From Streptomyces apocyni (GTDB taxonomy: Bacteria > Actinomycetota > Actinomycetes > Streptomycetales > Streptomycetaceae), in NCBI RefSeq assembly GCF_009739465.1, contig NZ_WHOM01000078.1, positions 290,133 to 354,132 on the forward strand: a DNA stretch of 64,000 nt, in the 5' to 3' direction. The translations under genes were made by a program, and so were the position numbers. Position 1 is the first letter of the stretch; the number at the start of each line of letters is the position of its first letter. The notes under the pieces are model-generated. The model was not told where the DNA came from. It saw nothing but the letters and a program-made list of their open reading frames with translations, and did no database searches. Shown one piece after another: positions 41,907-49,742 of the stretch.

Positions 41907-43280
41907 TCACTCGCCTGCGGGCCGGGAAAGCGAGGCCAGTGCCCGCTCGACCTCGGCGTCGGCGACGGAGTCTTCCTCCAGGAGGCCCTGCATCCACTTC
42001 TCGTAGGACCCGAGGTCCATGAGCCCGTGGCCGCTGAGGTTGAACAGGATCGTCTCCGGGGTGTTGGTCTCCCGCGCCCGCTCTGCCCGGTCGATAACGT
42101 GCCGGATGGCGTGCGCCGACTCCGGGGCCGGGATGACCTGTTCGGCGCGGGCGAAGGCCGCGCCCGCCTCGAAGACGGCGCGCTGCCCGTAAGCGACCGC
42201 GTCGACGAGACCCTCGTGGTACATCCAACTGATCACCGGCGCCGCACCGTGGTAGCGCAGTCCGCCCGCGTGGATCGGCGAGGGGATGAACCTGTGCCCC
42301 AGCGTGTACATCTTGGACATGGGTGTGTTGCCCAGCGCGTCGTGGTGATCCCAGGTGTAGACGCCCCGGGTCAGTTTGGGGCAGGACTTGGGCTCGACGG
42401 CGACCAGCCGGGCCCTGCGTCCCGTGGTCACCGAGTCCCGGTAGAAGGGCATGGTGAGGCCGGCGAAGTTACTGCCCGCGCCCAGCGCGGCGACCACCGT
42501 GTCCGGATAATCCCCGAGCGCCTCCAGTTGGGCGAGCGCTTCCTGCCCGATCACCGTCTGGTGCAGCAGTACGTGGTTGTCGCCGCTGCCTGCCGAGTAC
42601 CGGACCCCGTCGCCTTCGTTGGCGTACTCATGGGCCTCGGAGCTGGCCACGGACAGGCTGCCGGCGCATTCGGGATCGTCCGCGACGATCGACGTGCCCG
42701 CCTTGGTGGTGACGCTCGGACTGGGGATGACGCGGGCACCGTTCAGCTCCATCAGCAGGCGCCGCTGCGGCTTCTGGTCGTAGCTGCACCGCACCATGAA
42801 GACGGTGCACGCCATGTCGTACGCGGTGCACGCCATAGCCAGCGCGGTGCCCCACTGGCCCGCCCCGGTGCCGGTGACCAGCTCGCGCACGCCGGCCTTC
42901 TTGTAGTAGTACGCCTGCGCGATGGCCGAGTTCAGCTTGTGGCTGCCGGACGGACTGGCCCCCTCGTACTTGTAGTAGATCCGCGCGGGGGTACGGAGCA
43001 TCCGTTCCAGGCGGTGGGCCCGCACCAGCGGGGTGGGGCGCCACCGTTCGTACTCGGCTCGGACCTCGGCTGGGATGTCGATGAACGGCTCGTTGCTGAC
43101 GCTCTGCCGGTAGATCGACAGAGGGAGCTGCGGGCGCAGTGCGTGACTCCCGGCCCGCTGTGCGGGCCTGCGCTCCTGCGGCACGTATCCCGCCAGGTCG
43201 GCGACGACGTTGTACCAGTGGGTCGGGACCCCGCCTGGTGTGTGGTGCACGGGGTGCGGCATGCCGGTGCTCACCGTCAC
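41907..43280 (-). CDS. TrpB-like PLP-dependent enzyme (TrpB2 group)
   Basis: A 457-residue fold-type II PLP enzyme of the TrpB2 type. The PLP lysine is in EGASPSGSHKLNSAIAQAYYYKKAG, the phosphate loop in AALGAGSNFAGLTMPFYRD, and the C-terminus has ETILFNLSGHGLMDLGSYEKW. Length and N-terminus match TrpB2 rather than ordinary TrpB, and no TrpA gene is present. TrpB-type enzymes join indole or other nucleophiles to serine to make beta-substituted alanines, so it may make a tryptophan analogue for the peptide. GTG at 43280 overlaps the carrier gene stop. Confidence 0.85.
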   Translation of the reverse strand: MTVSTGMPHPVHHTPGGVPTHWYNVVADLAGYVPQERRPAQRAGSHALRPQLPLSIYRQSVSNEPFIDIPAEVRAEYERWRPTPLVRAHRLERMLRTPARIYYKYEGASPSGSHKLNSAIAQAYYYKKAGVRELVTGTGAGQWGTALAMACTAYDMACTVFMVRCSYDQKPQRRLLMELNGARVIPSPSVTTKAGTSIVADDPECAGSLSVASSEAHEYANEGDGVRYSAGSGDNHVLLHQTVIGQEALAQLEALGDYPDTVVAALGAGSNFAGLTMPFYRDSVTTGRRARLVAVEPKSCPKLTRGVYTWDHHDALGNTPMSKMYTLGHRFIPSPIHAGGLRYHGAAPVISWMYHEGLVDAVAYGQRAVFEAGAAFARAEQVIPAPESAHAIRHVIDRAERARETNTPETILFNLSGHGLMDLGSYEKWMQGLLEEDSVADAEVERALASLSRPAGE

Positions 43281-43585
43281 TGGGGTACTCCTTGTCCTGC
43301 CGGGTCGGCCTGGGCCATGGCCACGCCTGCCACGTCCAACTGGCCGAGCACGAGTTCGACCAGGCTGCCCACGTCGACGAGATCAGCCGACATCACGGCC
43401 TCATCGTCGATCTCGCAGCCGAACACCCGCTCCAGCTCGGTGATGAGCCGGAGCAGGGTCAGTGAATCCAGACTGATGGTCGTCGAGTAGAGCGAGAGAC
43501 GGTCGTCGATGTCCCCGGGACGGAAATCGACGTCGAGTGTGTCGACGAGGACCTGTTTGACCTGTGCGGAGATGGAATCTGTCAT
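43277..43585 (-). CDS. Free-standing acyl/peptidyl carrier protein
   Basis: A 102-residue single carrier domain. The phosphopantetheine serine is in ISLDSLTLLRLITELERVFGCEI (residue ~40), preceded by a helix with VKQVLVDTLDVDF. It is the only free carrier in the window and lies beside both the PltF/PltE pair and the truncated adenylation protein, so it could carry proline/pyrrole or the residue activated by that protein. ATG at 43585; the stop overlaps the TrpB-like GTG. Confidence 0.85.
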   Translation of the reverse strand: MTDSISAQVKQVLVDTLDVDFRPGDIDDRLSLYSTTISLDSLTLLRLITELERVFGCEIDDEAVMSADLVDVGSLVELVLGQLDVAGVAMAQADPAGQGVPQ

Positions 43586-43656
43586 GGTGTTTCGCTCCCA
43601 GGGCAGGACGGGGCCGTGCCGGTGAGTGGTGGCGGGGAGTCTGCTGATCAGTGTGC

Positions 43657-45102
43657 TCAGCGCGCGGCGAGGGGTGCGGGGTCCGCGGCGGCACGGCGAA
43701 CGACGAACGCGATCAACTGGCCGTGGTTCTCGGTCACCACGGCTTGCGCGATGTCGGGGTGGGTCTGCAGGACGGCCTCGATCTCGCCCGGTTCGACGCG
43801 ATGGCCGCGGATCTTGAGCTGGTGATCGGTGCGGCCGACCACGACCAGTCGGCCGTCTGGCAGCAGCCGCCCAAGGTCACCGGTGCGATAGCGGCGCCCG
43901 TCGGGGTGGTCGAGGAAACGTTGCGAGGTCAGATGCGGGTCCTGGAGGTAGCCGGTCGCGAGCCCGGCGCCAGTGACGTACACCTCGCCCCGCCCACCCG
44001 GCGAGACCGGTTGCCCCGCCTCGTCTAGCACCAGGATCCCGGTGCCTTCGATCGCCGTGCCGGCGGTGATCTCCTCGCCCGTACGCAGCTCCGTGCCGGT
44101 ACACCATACGGCTGCCTCGGTTGGCCCGTACTCGTTGTACAGACGGGTCATCGGCTGGAGCCTGGCGTGTTCGGTGACCAATTGCGGCGGGCACGGTTCA
44201 CCGGCCACGAGGATGGCCGCGGGCCCGGCGGAGGGACCCGGCAGCCTGCGCAGCGCGGTGCGATAGTGCGACGGGGTCATCGCGGTGTGCGAGATCCGTT
44301 TGTCGCCGGTCAGCATGGCGTCGACGGCGGCCATGATCCCGTCGAGGGAGGCCGGCGCCAGTTCGGCCGTGCCGCCGGACGCCAGAGCCCACCAAACGCA
44401 GCCGATGGCGGCGTCGAACGTCATCTGCCAGATCATCAGGAACCGGGTCACTGGCTCCGGGTAGTGGCGGAACCGGGCGAGGGTGGTGCTCACGATCGCC
44501 CGGTGGGACACCACGACACCCTTGGGCTCCCCGGTCGAGCCGGAGGTGAAGATGATGTACGCCGTTTCCTCGGGGTCCACCTGGATGTCTGGGCGGCGGG
44601 CGCTGCGCTGATCGAGACCCACGGTGCTGTACAGCGGGGTGAGCTCGGCCAGGACATCACGGCCGACTGTGGAATCCGTACGTACTCCGTTGCCCGCCCC
44701 GGTGCCTGCGGCCACGTCCCACGCAGTGCCGGTCTCTGGACCTCCGTCGTCCGTGAGGACGGCCGCGGCCCGAGTCCGTTCGGCCAGGTACCGCAGCCGC
44801 GCCGCCGGAGCGGCGGGGTCGACAGGCACATGTACCGCACCGGCCTTGTAGACGGCGAGCTGGGCCACGACGGCCCGGCTGCCACGCGGGAAGGCGCACA
44901 GCACCGCCTGCCCTGGCCGCAGCCCGCCTCCCGTCAGCTCGTGGGCCACGTGGTTGGCGGCCTCGTCGAGTTCGCGGTAGGTCAGGCTGCCGTCCTCGCC
45001 CACGACGGCGACGGCGTCCGGAATCCGGTCGGCCTGCCGCTCGAAGATCTCGGTGAGGGTCCGGCCGCGCGCGACGGCCGGTCCGTCCGCCGCATCCTTC
45101 AC
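43657..45102 (-). CDS. Free-standing NRPS adenylation protein lacking the C-terminal lobe (A9-A10)
   Basis: A 481-residue amino-acid adenylation protein complete from A1 to A8: LTYRELDEAANHVAHEL, A3 IIFTSGSTGEPKGVVVSH, A4 MTFDAAIGCVWWALASGG, A5 NEYGPTEAAVWCTG, A7 YRTGDLGRLLPDG and A8 VGRTDHQLKIRGHRVEPGEIEAVL. It then stops at LIAFVVRRAAADPAPLAAR, before the A9 and A10 motifs (LPxYMVP and xxGKxDR) that carry the catalytic lysine. The missing lobe opens the NRPS at 58282-62097. GTG at 45102 follows GGAAGAGG and overlaps the MbtH stop. The substrate is not predictable. Confidence 0.85.
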   Translation of the reverse strand: MKDAADGPAVARGRTLTEIFERQADRIPDAVAVVGEDGSLTYRELDEAANHVAHELTGGGLRPGQAVLCAFPRGSRAVVAQLAVYKAGAVHVPVDPAAPAARLRYLAERTRAAAVLTDDGGPETGTAWDVAAGTGAGNGVRTDSTVGRDVLAELTPLYSTVGLDQRSARRPDIQVDPEETAYIIFTSGSTGEPKGVVVSHRAIVSTTLARFRHYPEPVTRFLMIWQMTFDAAIGCVWWALASGGTAELAPASLDGIMAAVDAMLTGDKRISHTAMTPSHYRTALRRLPGPSAGPAAILVAGEPCPPQLVTEHARLQPMTRLYNEYGPTEAAVWCTGTELRTGEEITAGTAIEGTGILVLDEAGQPVSPGGRGEVYVTGAGLATGYLQDPHLTSQRFLDHPDGRRYRTGDLGRLLPDGRLVVVGRTDHQLKIRGHRVEPGEIEAVLQTHPDIAQAVVTENHGQLIAFVVRRAAADPAPLAAR

Positions 45103-45287
45103 CGGGCCGGCACCTCTTCCCGGATACTCCGCGGGCGCATGTCCGTCCACACCTCGGCGATGTGCGCCAGACAGGCCGCCTTGTCACCGGTGAAGCCTTC
45201 GCGGCGCCAGCCGCCGGGGACGGCGAGCCGAGCGGGCCAGATCGAGTACTGCTCCTCGCCGTTCACGACGACCATCTGCATGTCCAT
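45099..45287 (-). CDS. MbtH-family adenylation chaperone
   Basis: A 62-residue MbtH-like protein, recognised from VVVNGEEQYSIWPARLAVPGGWRREGFTG and CLAHIAEVWTDMRPRSIREEV. MbtH proteins bind the N-terminal lobe of NRPS adenylation domains and are needed for their solubility or activity. ATG at 45287 follows GAGGAG. Its stop overlaps the start of the truncated adenylation gene (GTGA), so this domain is the most likely partner. Confidence 0.92.
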   Translation of the reverse strand: MDMQMVVVNGEEQYSIWPARLAVPGGWRREGFTGDKAACLAHIAEVWTDMRPRSIREEVPAR

Positions 45288-45328
45288 GGGTTCTCCTCGG
45301 GACGGAAAGCGGGAAAGGCCGGAGGGCC

Positions 45329-45355
45329 GGGCCGCACCGGCGTCCGGTGCGGCCC
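45329..45355. terminator. Strong hairpin inside the cluster, upstream of MbtH
   Basis: GGGCCGCACCGG (45329-45340) pairs perfectly with CCGGTGCGGCCC (45344-45355) around CGT. It lies between the stop of the methyltransferase gene (45373) and the start of MbtH (45287). It may attenuate or end transcription coming from the NRPS side, or stabilise a processed mRNA end. No U-run was found on the minus strand directly after it. Confidence 0.6.
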
Positions 45356-45372
45356 GTGCTCACTACGGGGCG

Positions 45373-46212
45373 TCAGCGACGGGGCTTCACGGCCTCGACG
45401 AGGATGTGGTAGCCCAGGTGGTTGAACGGCGGGACGTCACCCAGGTTCTTCTCCAGGGCACGCACCACACCGGCGACGCCGTTGTCCTGCAGCACCTCGT
45501 CGGCGAGCCAGGCGGAGATCGTGGAGTTGCCCCGCAGATGCGTCACGGTCATGCCGGAAGCGGCACACAGCGCGTTCAGGTCCTGGGGGGTGAAGCTGTA
45601 CCACGGCGCGGTGAGGTCCTTGCCGCCGCGCGTCTTGGTGAACAGCAGCTGCTTCGCCTCGACATCCGTGATGTCCACGGCGGCGAAGCGGTCGCCCTTG
45701 AAGAACTGCTCGAACAGGCCGTTCTTGACGCCGATGACCAGGCGGCCGCCGGGACGGAGCACACGGGCCACCTCTGCGAAGACCGCCTCGCGGTCCTCGA
45801 GCGGGATGTGCATCAGCGCCAGCATGCTGGTCACCACGTCGAATGAGTTGTCCTCGAAGGGAAGGTGCGCCATGTCCCCCTCGTACAGGTCCCCGGACAG
45901 ACCCCGAGCGGACAGCTTGGCCTCGGTGACGTCCAGCATGGCCCGGGAGATGTCGAGGCCGGTGACCTGGACGCCGGCCTCGGCCATGGGAACGGTGAAC
46001 CGTCCCGTACCGCACCCCATGTCCAGCACCTTCTGACCGGCGCGCACCTTGCTGAGCACGAAGTCACGCTCGGCCTGGGTGAAGCCCTCGTCGGTGGGCC
46101 CGCTACCCGGGATGCGCTCGTCGTACTCGGCGGCCACCTCCTGATAGACCGAGCGGACAGCTACCTTCTGCTCCTCGGCGAGACCGGTCGGCGCGTTCTC
46201 CAGGATGGTCAC
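45373..46212 (-). CDS. Class I SAM-dependent methyltransferase
   Basis: A 279-residue small-molecule methyltransferase of the UbiE/Methyltransf_11 type. Motif I is VLDMGCGTGRFTVPMAEAG, motif II VTGLDISRAMLDVTEAKL, and motif IV-V FDVVTSMLALMHIPLEDREAVFAEVARVLRPGGRLVIG. GTG at 46212 has GGGGA five bases ahead; an earlier TTG (46224) is less likely. It lies alone between the MFS gene and MbtH, separated by an AT-rich 55-base gap upstream and a hairpin downstream. It probably tailors the peptide or a precursor amino acid. Confidence 0.82.
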   Translation of the reverse strand: MTILENAPTGLAEEQKVAVRSVYQEVAAEYDERIPGSGPTDEGFTQAERDFVLSKVRAGQKVLDMGCGTGRFTVPMAEAGVQVTGLDISRAMLDVTEAKLSARGLSGDLYEGDMAHLPFEDNSFDVVTSMLALMHIPLEDREAVFAEVARVLRPGGRLVIGVKNGLFEQFFKGDRFAAVDITDVEAKQLLFTKTRGGKDLTAPWYSFTPQDLNALCAASGMTVTHLRGNSTISAWLADEVLQDNGVAGVVRALEKNLGDVPPFNHLGYHILVEAVKPRR

Positions 46213-46267
46213 AGCATTCCCCAATCAGCTTTTGCGAGTGAATTTAGGATTCCCAGGACTTCGGGCC

Positions 46268-47581
46268 TTATTTCGAATTCAAGCTAGCAGGTCCTGGTGA
46301 ATCCGCAAGCTCTTTCTTTGAACTCATTTTCTGCCAGCAGACACGAAGGGCGACAAGGGCAGCCGGAAGGAAAATGACCACACCGGCAAGCACAAAACAT
46401 GCCGCCACCGAGAATGGGGCCAGAAGCAGCCCGAAACCTGCGGAACCAGCGGCGTTCCCGGTATTGAAGGCGCTGCCCACCCAGGTGTTTGCCTCGGTCG
46501 AATTCCCCTCTGGATTCACCTCACCGGCTCGGAGATAAGCGGTCGTGAGGGCAGGCGATATAAGGAATCCCGCACCGGCGATGACAATAGCGAGCATAAC
46601 CATTCCACCGGCCAGTCCCGCAAGTGCGCAGAAGAAACTCAGTAGAACGGCGAGCAACGGCAGGCGTATCTGGTTGGAAAGACGCCAGCTCACTGCCCCG
46701 TAAAGGAGACCGCCCAGGACGCTGCTCACCGAAAGCGCCGCCTGGATCCAGGACACCGAGGCCACACTGCCGTGTTCGTCGGCGAACGCCACCGTCAGCA
46801 GACTCAGCGCACCGAGTCCGGCGCCGAGGCCCGCCGTGATGACGACCGGTTCGAGCAGGCCGCCTCCCGGCCAGAAACGGCGCGACGGCCCGGCTGGTGC
46901 CGCTCTCGGCCCGCTCTGCCGGTCTCCGGGCACGGCCCGGTCCTCCCGCTCCGTGGGCGGGCCGAGGTGCAGGTCCGCCACGACCGGCGAGGCCACCAGC
47001 GCCGCGGTGCCGATCAGCAGCAGTGCGGCGCTGAACGCGACGCCCAGGGCCGGGTCCGCGAAGGCGGTGAAGGCTCCGGCGAGCAACGGGCCCACGACGT
47101 AGATCAGTTCCTCCGTCACGGTGTCCAGGGCGTAGGCCCGCTGGAGGAGTTCACGGTCGGACGGGATCACAGCCGCCCACAGGGAGCGCATGAACGGGCC
47201 GACCGGCGGTGCGGTAGCTCCGCTCGCGCCACCGAGGATCCACAGCATCGCTCGGGGGGCCCCCGGTTCCCAGGCCACGACGGCGATGCTGCCCAGCAGC
47301 ACCGCGCAGACGCAGGCCATCGGCAGCAGCGCCCGACGCGCGCCGTACCGGTCGACGAGCCGGGCCCGGAAGGGTGCCAGAACGGAACTGGTCAGACCGA
47401 AGAGGGCGAGTACCCCGCCAGCCATGGTGTACGAGCCGGTCGCGGCACTGACGGTCAGGACCAGCGCCAGGAAGACGGTGCCGTAGGCCAGCCGAGCGAC
47501 CAGCGCGGCCAGGAAGGTGCGTGGCGCATGGGGGATCTTGAGAATGTCCAGATAGGACACGGTCTTTGCGGACGAGGACAC
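46268..47581 (-). CDS. MFS transporter, 12-helix
   Basis: A 437-residue transporter with twelve apparent membrane helices split by a cytoplasmic loop near residues 205-235 (TEREDRAVPGDRQSGPRAAPAGPSRR in shorter form). A motif-A-like RARLVDRYGARRALLPM follows TM2. It resembles small-drug exporters and is the second exporter in the cluster. Its 3' third and the following gap are clearly more AT-rich than neighbouring genes. The start at 47581 is followed by MSSSAKTVSYLDILKIP. Confidence 0.82.
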   Translation of the reverse strand: MSSSAKTVSYLDILKIPHAPRTFLAALVARLAYGTVFLALVLTVSAATGSYTMAGGVLALFGLTSSVLAPFRARLVDRYGARRALLPMACVCAVLLGSIAVVAWEPGAPRAMLWILGGASGATAPPVGPFMRSLWAAVIPSDRELLQRAYALDTVTEELIYVVGPLLAGAFTAFADPALGVAFSAALLLIGTAALVASPVVADLHLGPPTEREDRAVPGDRQSGPRAAPAGPSRRFWPGGGLLEPVVITAGLGAGLGALSLLTVAFADEHGSVASVSWIQAALSVSSVLGGLLYGAVSWRLSNQIRLPLLAVLLSFFCALAGLAGGMVMLAIVIAGAGFLISPALTTAYLRAGEVNPEGNSTEANTWVGSAFNTGNAAGSAGFGLLLAPFSVAACFVLAGVVIFLPAALVALRVCWQKMSSKKELADSPGPASLNSK

Positions 47582-47699
47582 AACGATGCTCCTGTGACGG
47601 ACGGGAGTCGGGCCGATGACAGGTCTGGCGGTACGCTCCGGGGCCGTAGCGGGGCACTTGCCTACCGGCCGCGAAGAGGCGCGGGCAGCCGCGGATTCG

Positions 47700-48530
47700 T
47701 CACATGGGCGCGCTCTCCTCCCGCGCGGGCATCCGCGCCAGTGACAGGTTCACCGCCGCCGTCAGCGCGTCCGCGACCCGCTTCGGCAGATCGGATCGCT
47801 CCAGGGTCTCCAGCGCCTGCCGGGTCATCCCGCCAGGTGAGGCAACGGAGTCGATCACGTCCTCGGTGCTGTGCCCGGTCCCCGCCAACAGCTCACCGGT
47901 CCCCCGTAGGGCGTGCGCGGTCAGCTGTTCGGCTAGGCGGGCCGGCAGCCCCTGTCCCGCCGCCGCGTCGGCCAGTGTCCGCGCGTACTGGGCCAGCAGC
48001 GCGGGGCCGGCTCCGGACAGCGCGCTGACCGTCTCCATGTGTTTCTCGTCCACCAGGAACGACCCCCCAGTCCGACCGAACAGGCGCTGAACAGCAGCGA
48101 GATGACCGGGGCCGGCTCCCGGTCCGGCACACAGCACCGTGGCCCCCGCGCACGCGGCCACCGCCACGTTGGGGACGGCACGCACCACCGGGGCGCCGTG
48201 CCCAACCGCCTCGGCCACCCGGTCGGCCGGCCAGGAGGCCACCAGGGACAGCAGCAGCTGGCGGCCCCCGAGGCTGGCTCGGATCTCCCGCAGCACCTCG
48301 GCTGCCGCGGGCGGGTCCACGGCGAGCACAACCAGGTCGGCCCGCTCCACCGCCTCGGCCACAGTCGCCGTCGCGACCGTCCCGAAACCCTCCGCGAGGG
48401 CGCGCGCGCTTTTGCCGCCCCGGGAGACCCCGCGCAGGTTCTGCGCCGGCCAGCCCGATGTGACCAGGCCCTCGACCATGGCCCGGGTGATCCGGCCGCA
48501 GCCGATGAAGGACACGGTGGTGATGGTCAT
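47700..48530 (-). CDS. proC: Pyrroline-5-carboxylate reductase ProC
   Basis: A 276-residue NADPH-dependent reductase making proline from pyrroline-5-carboxylate. The Rossmann start is TTVSFIGCGRITRAMVEGL, and the family signature is ALSGAGPALLAQYARTLADAA with VIDSVASPGGMTRQALETL near the C-terminus. ATG at 48530 overlaps the aminotransferase stop (ATGA). Together with proB and proA in the same block it completes glutamate-to-proline synthesis, which fits dedicated precursor supply for the prolyl adenylation enzyme at 39079. Confidence 0.9.
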   Translation of the reverse strand: MTITTVSFIGCGRITRAMVEGLVTSGWPAQNLRGVSRGGKSARALAEGFGTVATATVAEAVERADLVVLAVDPPAAAEVLREIRASLGGRQLLLSLVASWPADRVAEAVGHGAPVVRAVPNVAVAACAGATVLCAGPGAGPGHLAAVQRLFGRTGGSFLVDEKHMETVSALSGAGPALLAQYARTLADAAAGQGLPARLAEQLTAHALRGTGELLAGTGHSTEDVIDSVASPGGMTRQALETLERSDLPKRVADALTAAVNLSLARMPAREESAPM

Positions 48531-49690
48531 CGGACCGCTCCGGTGCTGGTTTCGTCGATCAGATCGCAAATGGCGCGCACTCCGCGCAGCAGCCGATCCT
48601 CGGGTTCCGCGCCGATCGAGACGCGGATGAACCCCTCACACGAGGCGCCGTAGGCGGCGCCCGCGACGACACTCACCCGGTACCGGCTGAGCAGTTCCTC
48701 GGCGAACTCCGTCGAACCGAGCGAGGACCGGCCCAGCGAGGCGAAGAGATAGAACGTGGAGTCGCCGGGCAGACACTCCACACCGCGCGCGGCGAGGGCC
48801 GCGGCGACCCGCCCACGCCGTTCCACCATGGCGTGGATCTGCGGCCTGGTGGAGGCGAGCACCGCTTCGAAGTTCTCCGCAAGGTACTGGCACAGGATCG
48901 TCGGTGCGCAGGTCACCAGGTGCTGCTGGAGTTTGGTCACCTGCTCGATGAGCCCCTCGCCCGCGATGAGATAGCCGACACGCCAACCCGAGATGCCGAA
49001 GTTCTTCGACATCGAGTTGCAGATGACGGTGTGCTCCCTGTCCGGGTCAAACGCCCCCGTGGAGACGAACGGTTCGTGGTCCGGCACGAACTCGCTGTAG
49101 ACCTCGTCGGCGATGAGCGCCAGGCCGTGCTCATCGGCCAGCTCGTGCAGCCGGCGCAGCTCCGCCGCCGTCAACCGCCGACCGGTGGGGTTGTGCGGGT
49201 TGTTGATGACAACGGCCCGGGTACGCGGGGTGACTCGGGCGGCGATGTCTTCCACGGTGCCGCCCCACGGCACGGTGACCGGTATGCCCCGGCAGAGACG
49301 GACCTGGTCGGGGTAGCTCACCCACAAAGGTTCCGGGACGATCACCTCGTCACCGGGCTCGACGAGCGCGGTAAGGGCCATGAAGACCGCGGCCTTGGAC
49401 CCAGCGGTGATCATGATCTCCCGGTCGGGGTCAACGGGAGTGCCCGACCCCTCCTCGTGGTACTTGGCCAGCTTCTGCCGCAGCAGAGGTACGCCTCGCG
49501 AGTGCGAGTAGTGGTGAGCGGCGGGCCCGAGTTCGTCGAAGGACGGGGTGGGGATATCGAAGAAGGCCTCGCCGAGGGAGAGTGTGATCACATCCGCTCC
49601 GTCGGCTCGCAAGTCGTAGACCCGGTTGTTCTGCTTGATCGAAGCCGCCTCCGAAAGGCTGTCCACCAGGGTCGAATGACGTAGTGCCAC
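48527..49690 (-). CDS. Class I/II PLP aminotransferase
   Basis: A 387-residue aspartate-aminotransferase-like enzyme. AGSKAAVFMALTALVEPGDEVIVPEPLWVSYPDQV is the cofactor region, INNPHNPTGRRL and LIADEVYSEFV hold the Asn and Asp/Tyr, and the PLP lysine is in NSMSKNFGISGWRVGYL. GTG at 49690 follows AGGAG; a longer ATG start at 49705 would overlap that site. It lies between proA and proC in one unit. It may make a precursor amino or oxo acid, or act on ornithine/glutamate semialdehyde to feed proline; the substrate is unresolved. Confidence 0.83.
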   Translation of the reverse strand: MALRHSTLVDSLSEAASIKQNNRVYDLRADGADVITLSLGEAFFDIPTPSFDELGPAAHHYSHSRGVPLLRQKLAKYHEEGSGTPVDPDREIMITAGSKAAVFMALTALVEPGDEVIVPEPLWVSYPDQVRLCRGIPVTVPWGGTVEDIAARVTPRTRAVVINNPHNPTGRRLTAAELRRLHELADEHGLALIADEVYSEFVPDHEPFVSTGAFDPDREHTVICNSMSKNFGISGWRVGYLIAGEGLIEQVTKLQQHLVTCAPTILCQYLAENFEAVLASTRPQIHAMVERRGRVAAALAARGVECLPGDSTFYLFASLGRSSLGSTEFAEELLSRYRVSVVAGAAYGASCEGFIRVSIGAEPEDRLLRGVRAICDLIDETSTGAVR

Positions 49691-49742
49691 TGTGTCTCCT
49701 CTCATGGCACGGTGACGCGGGCGTGCGTCGCCCGGTGCGCAG

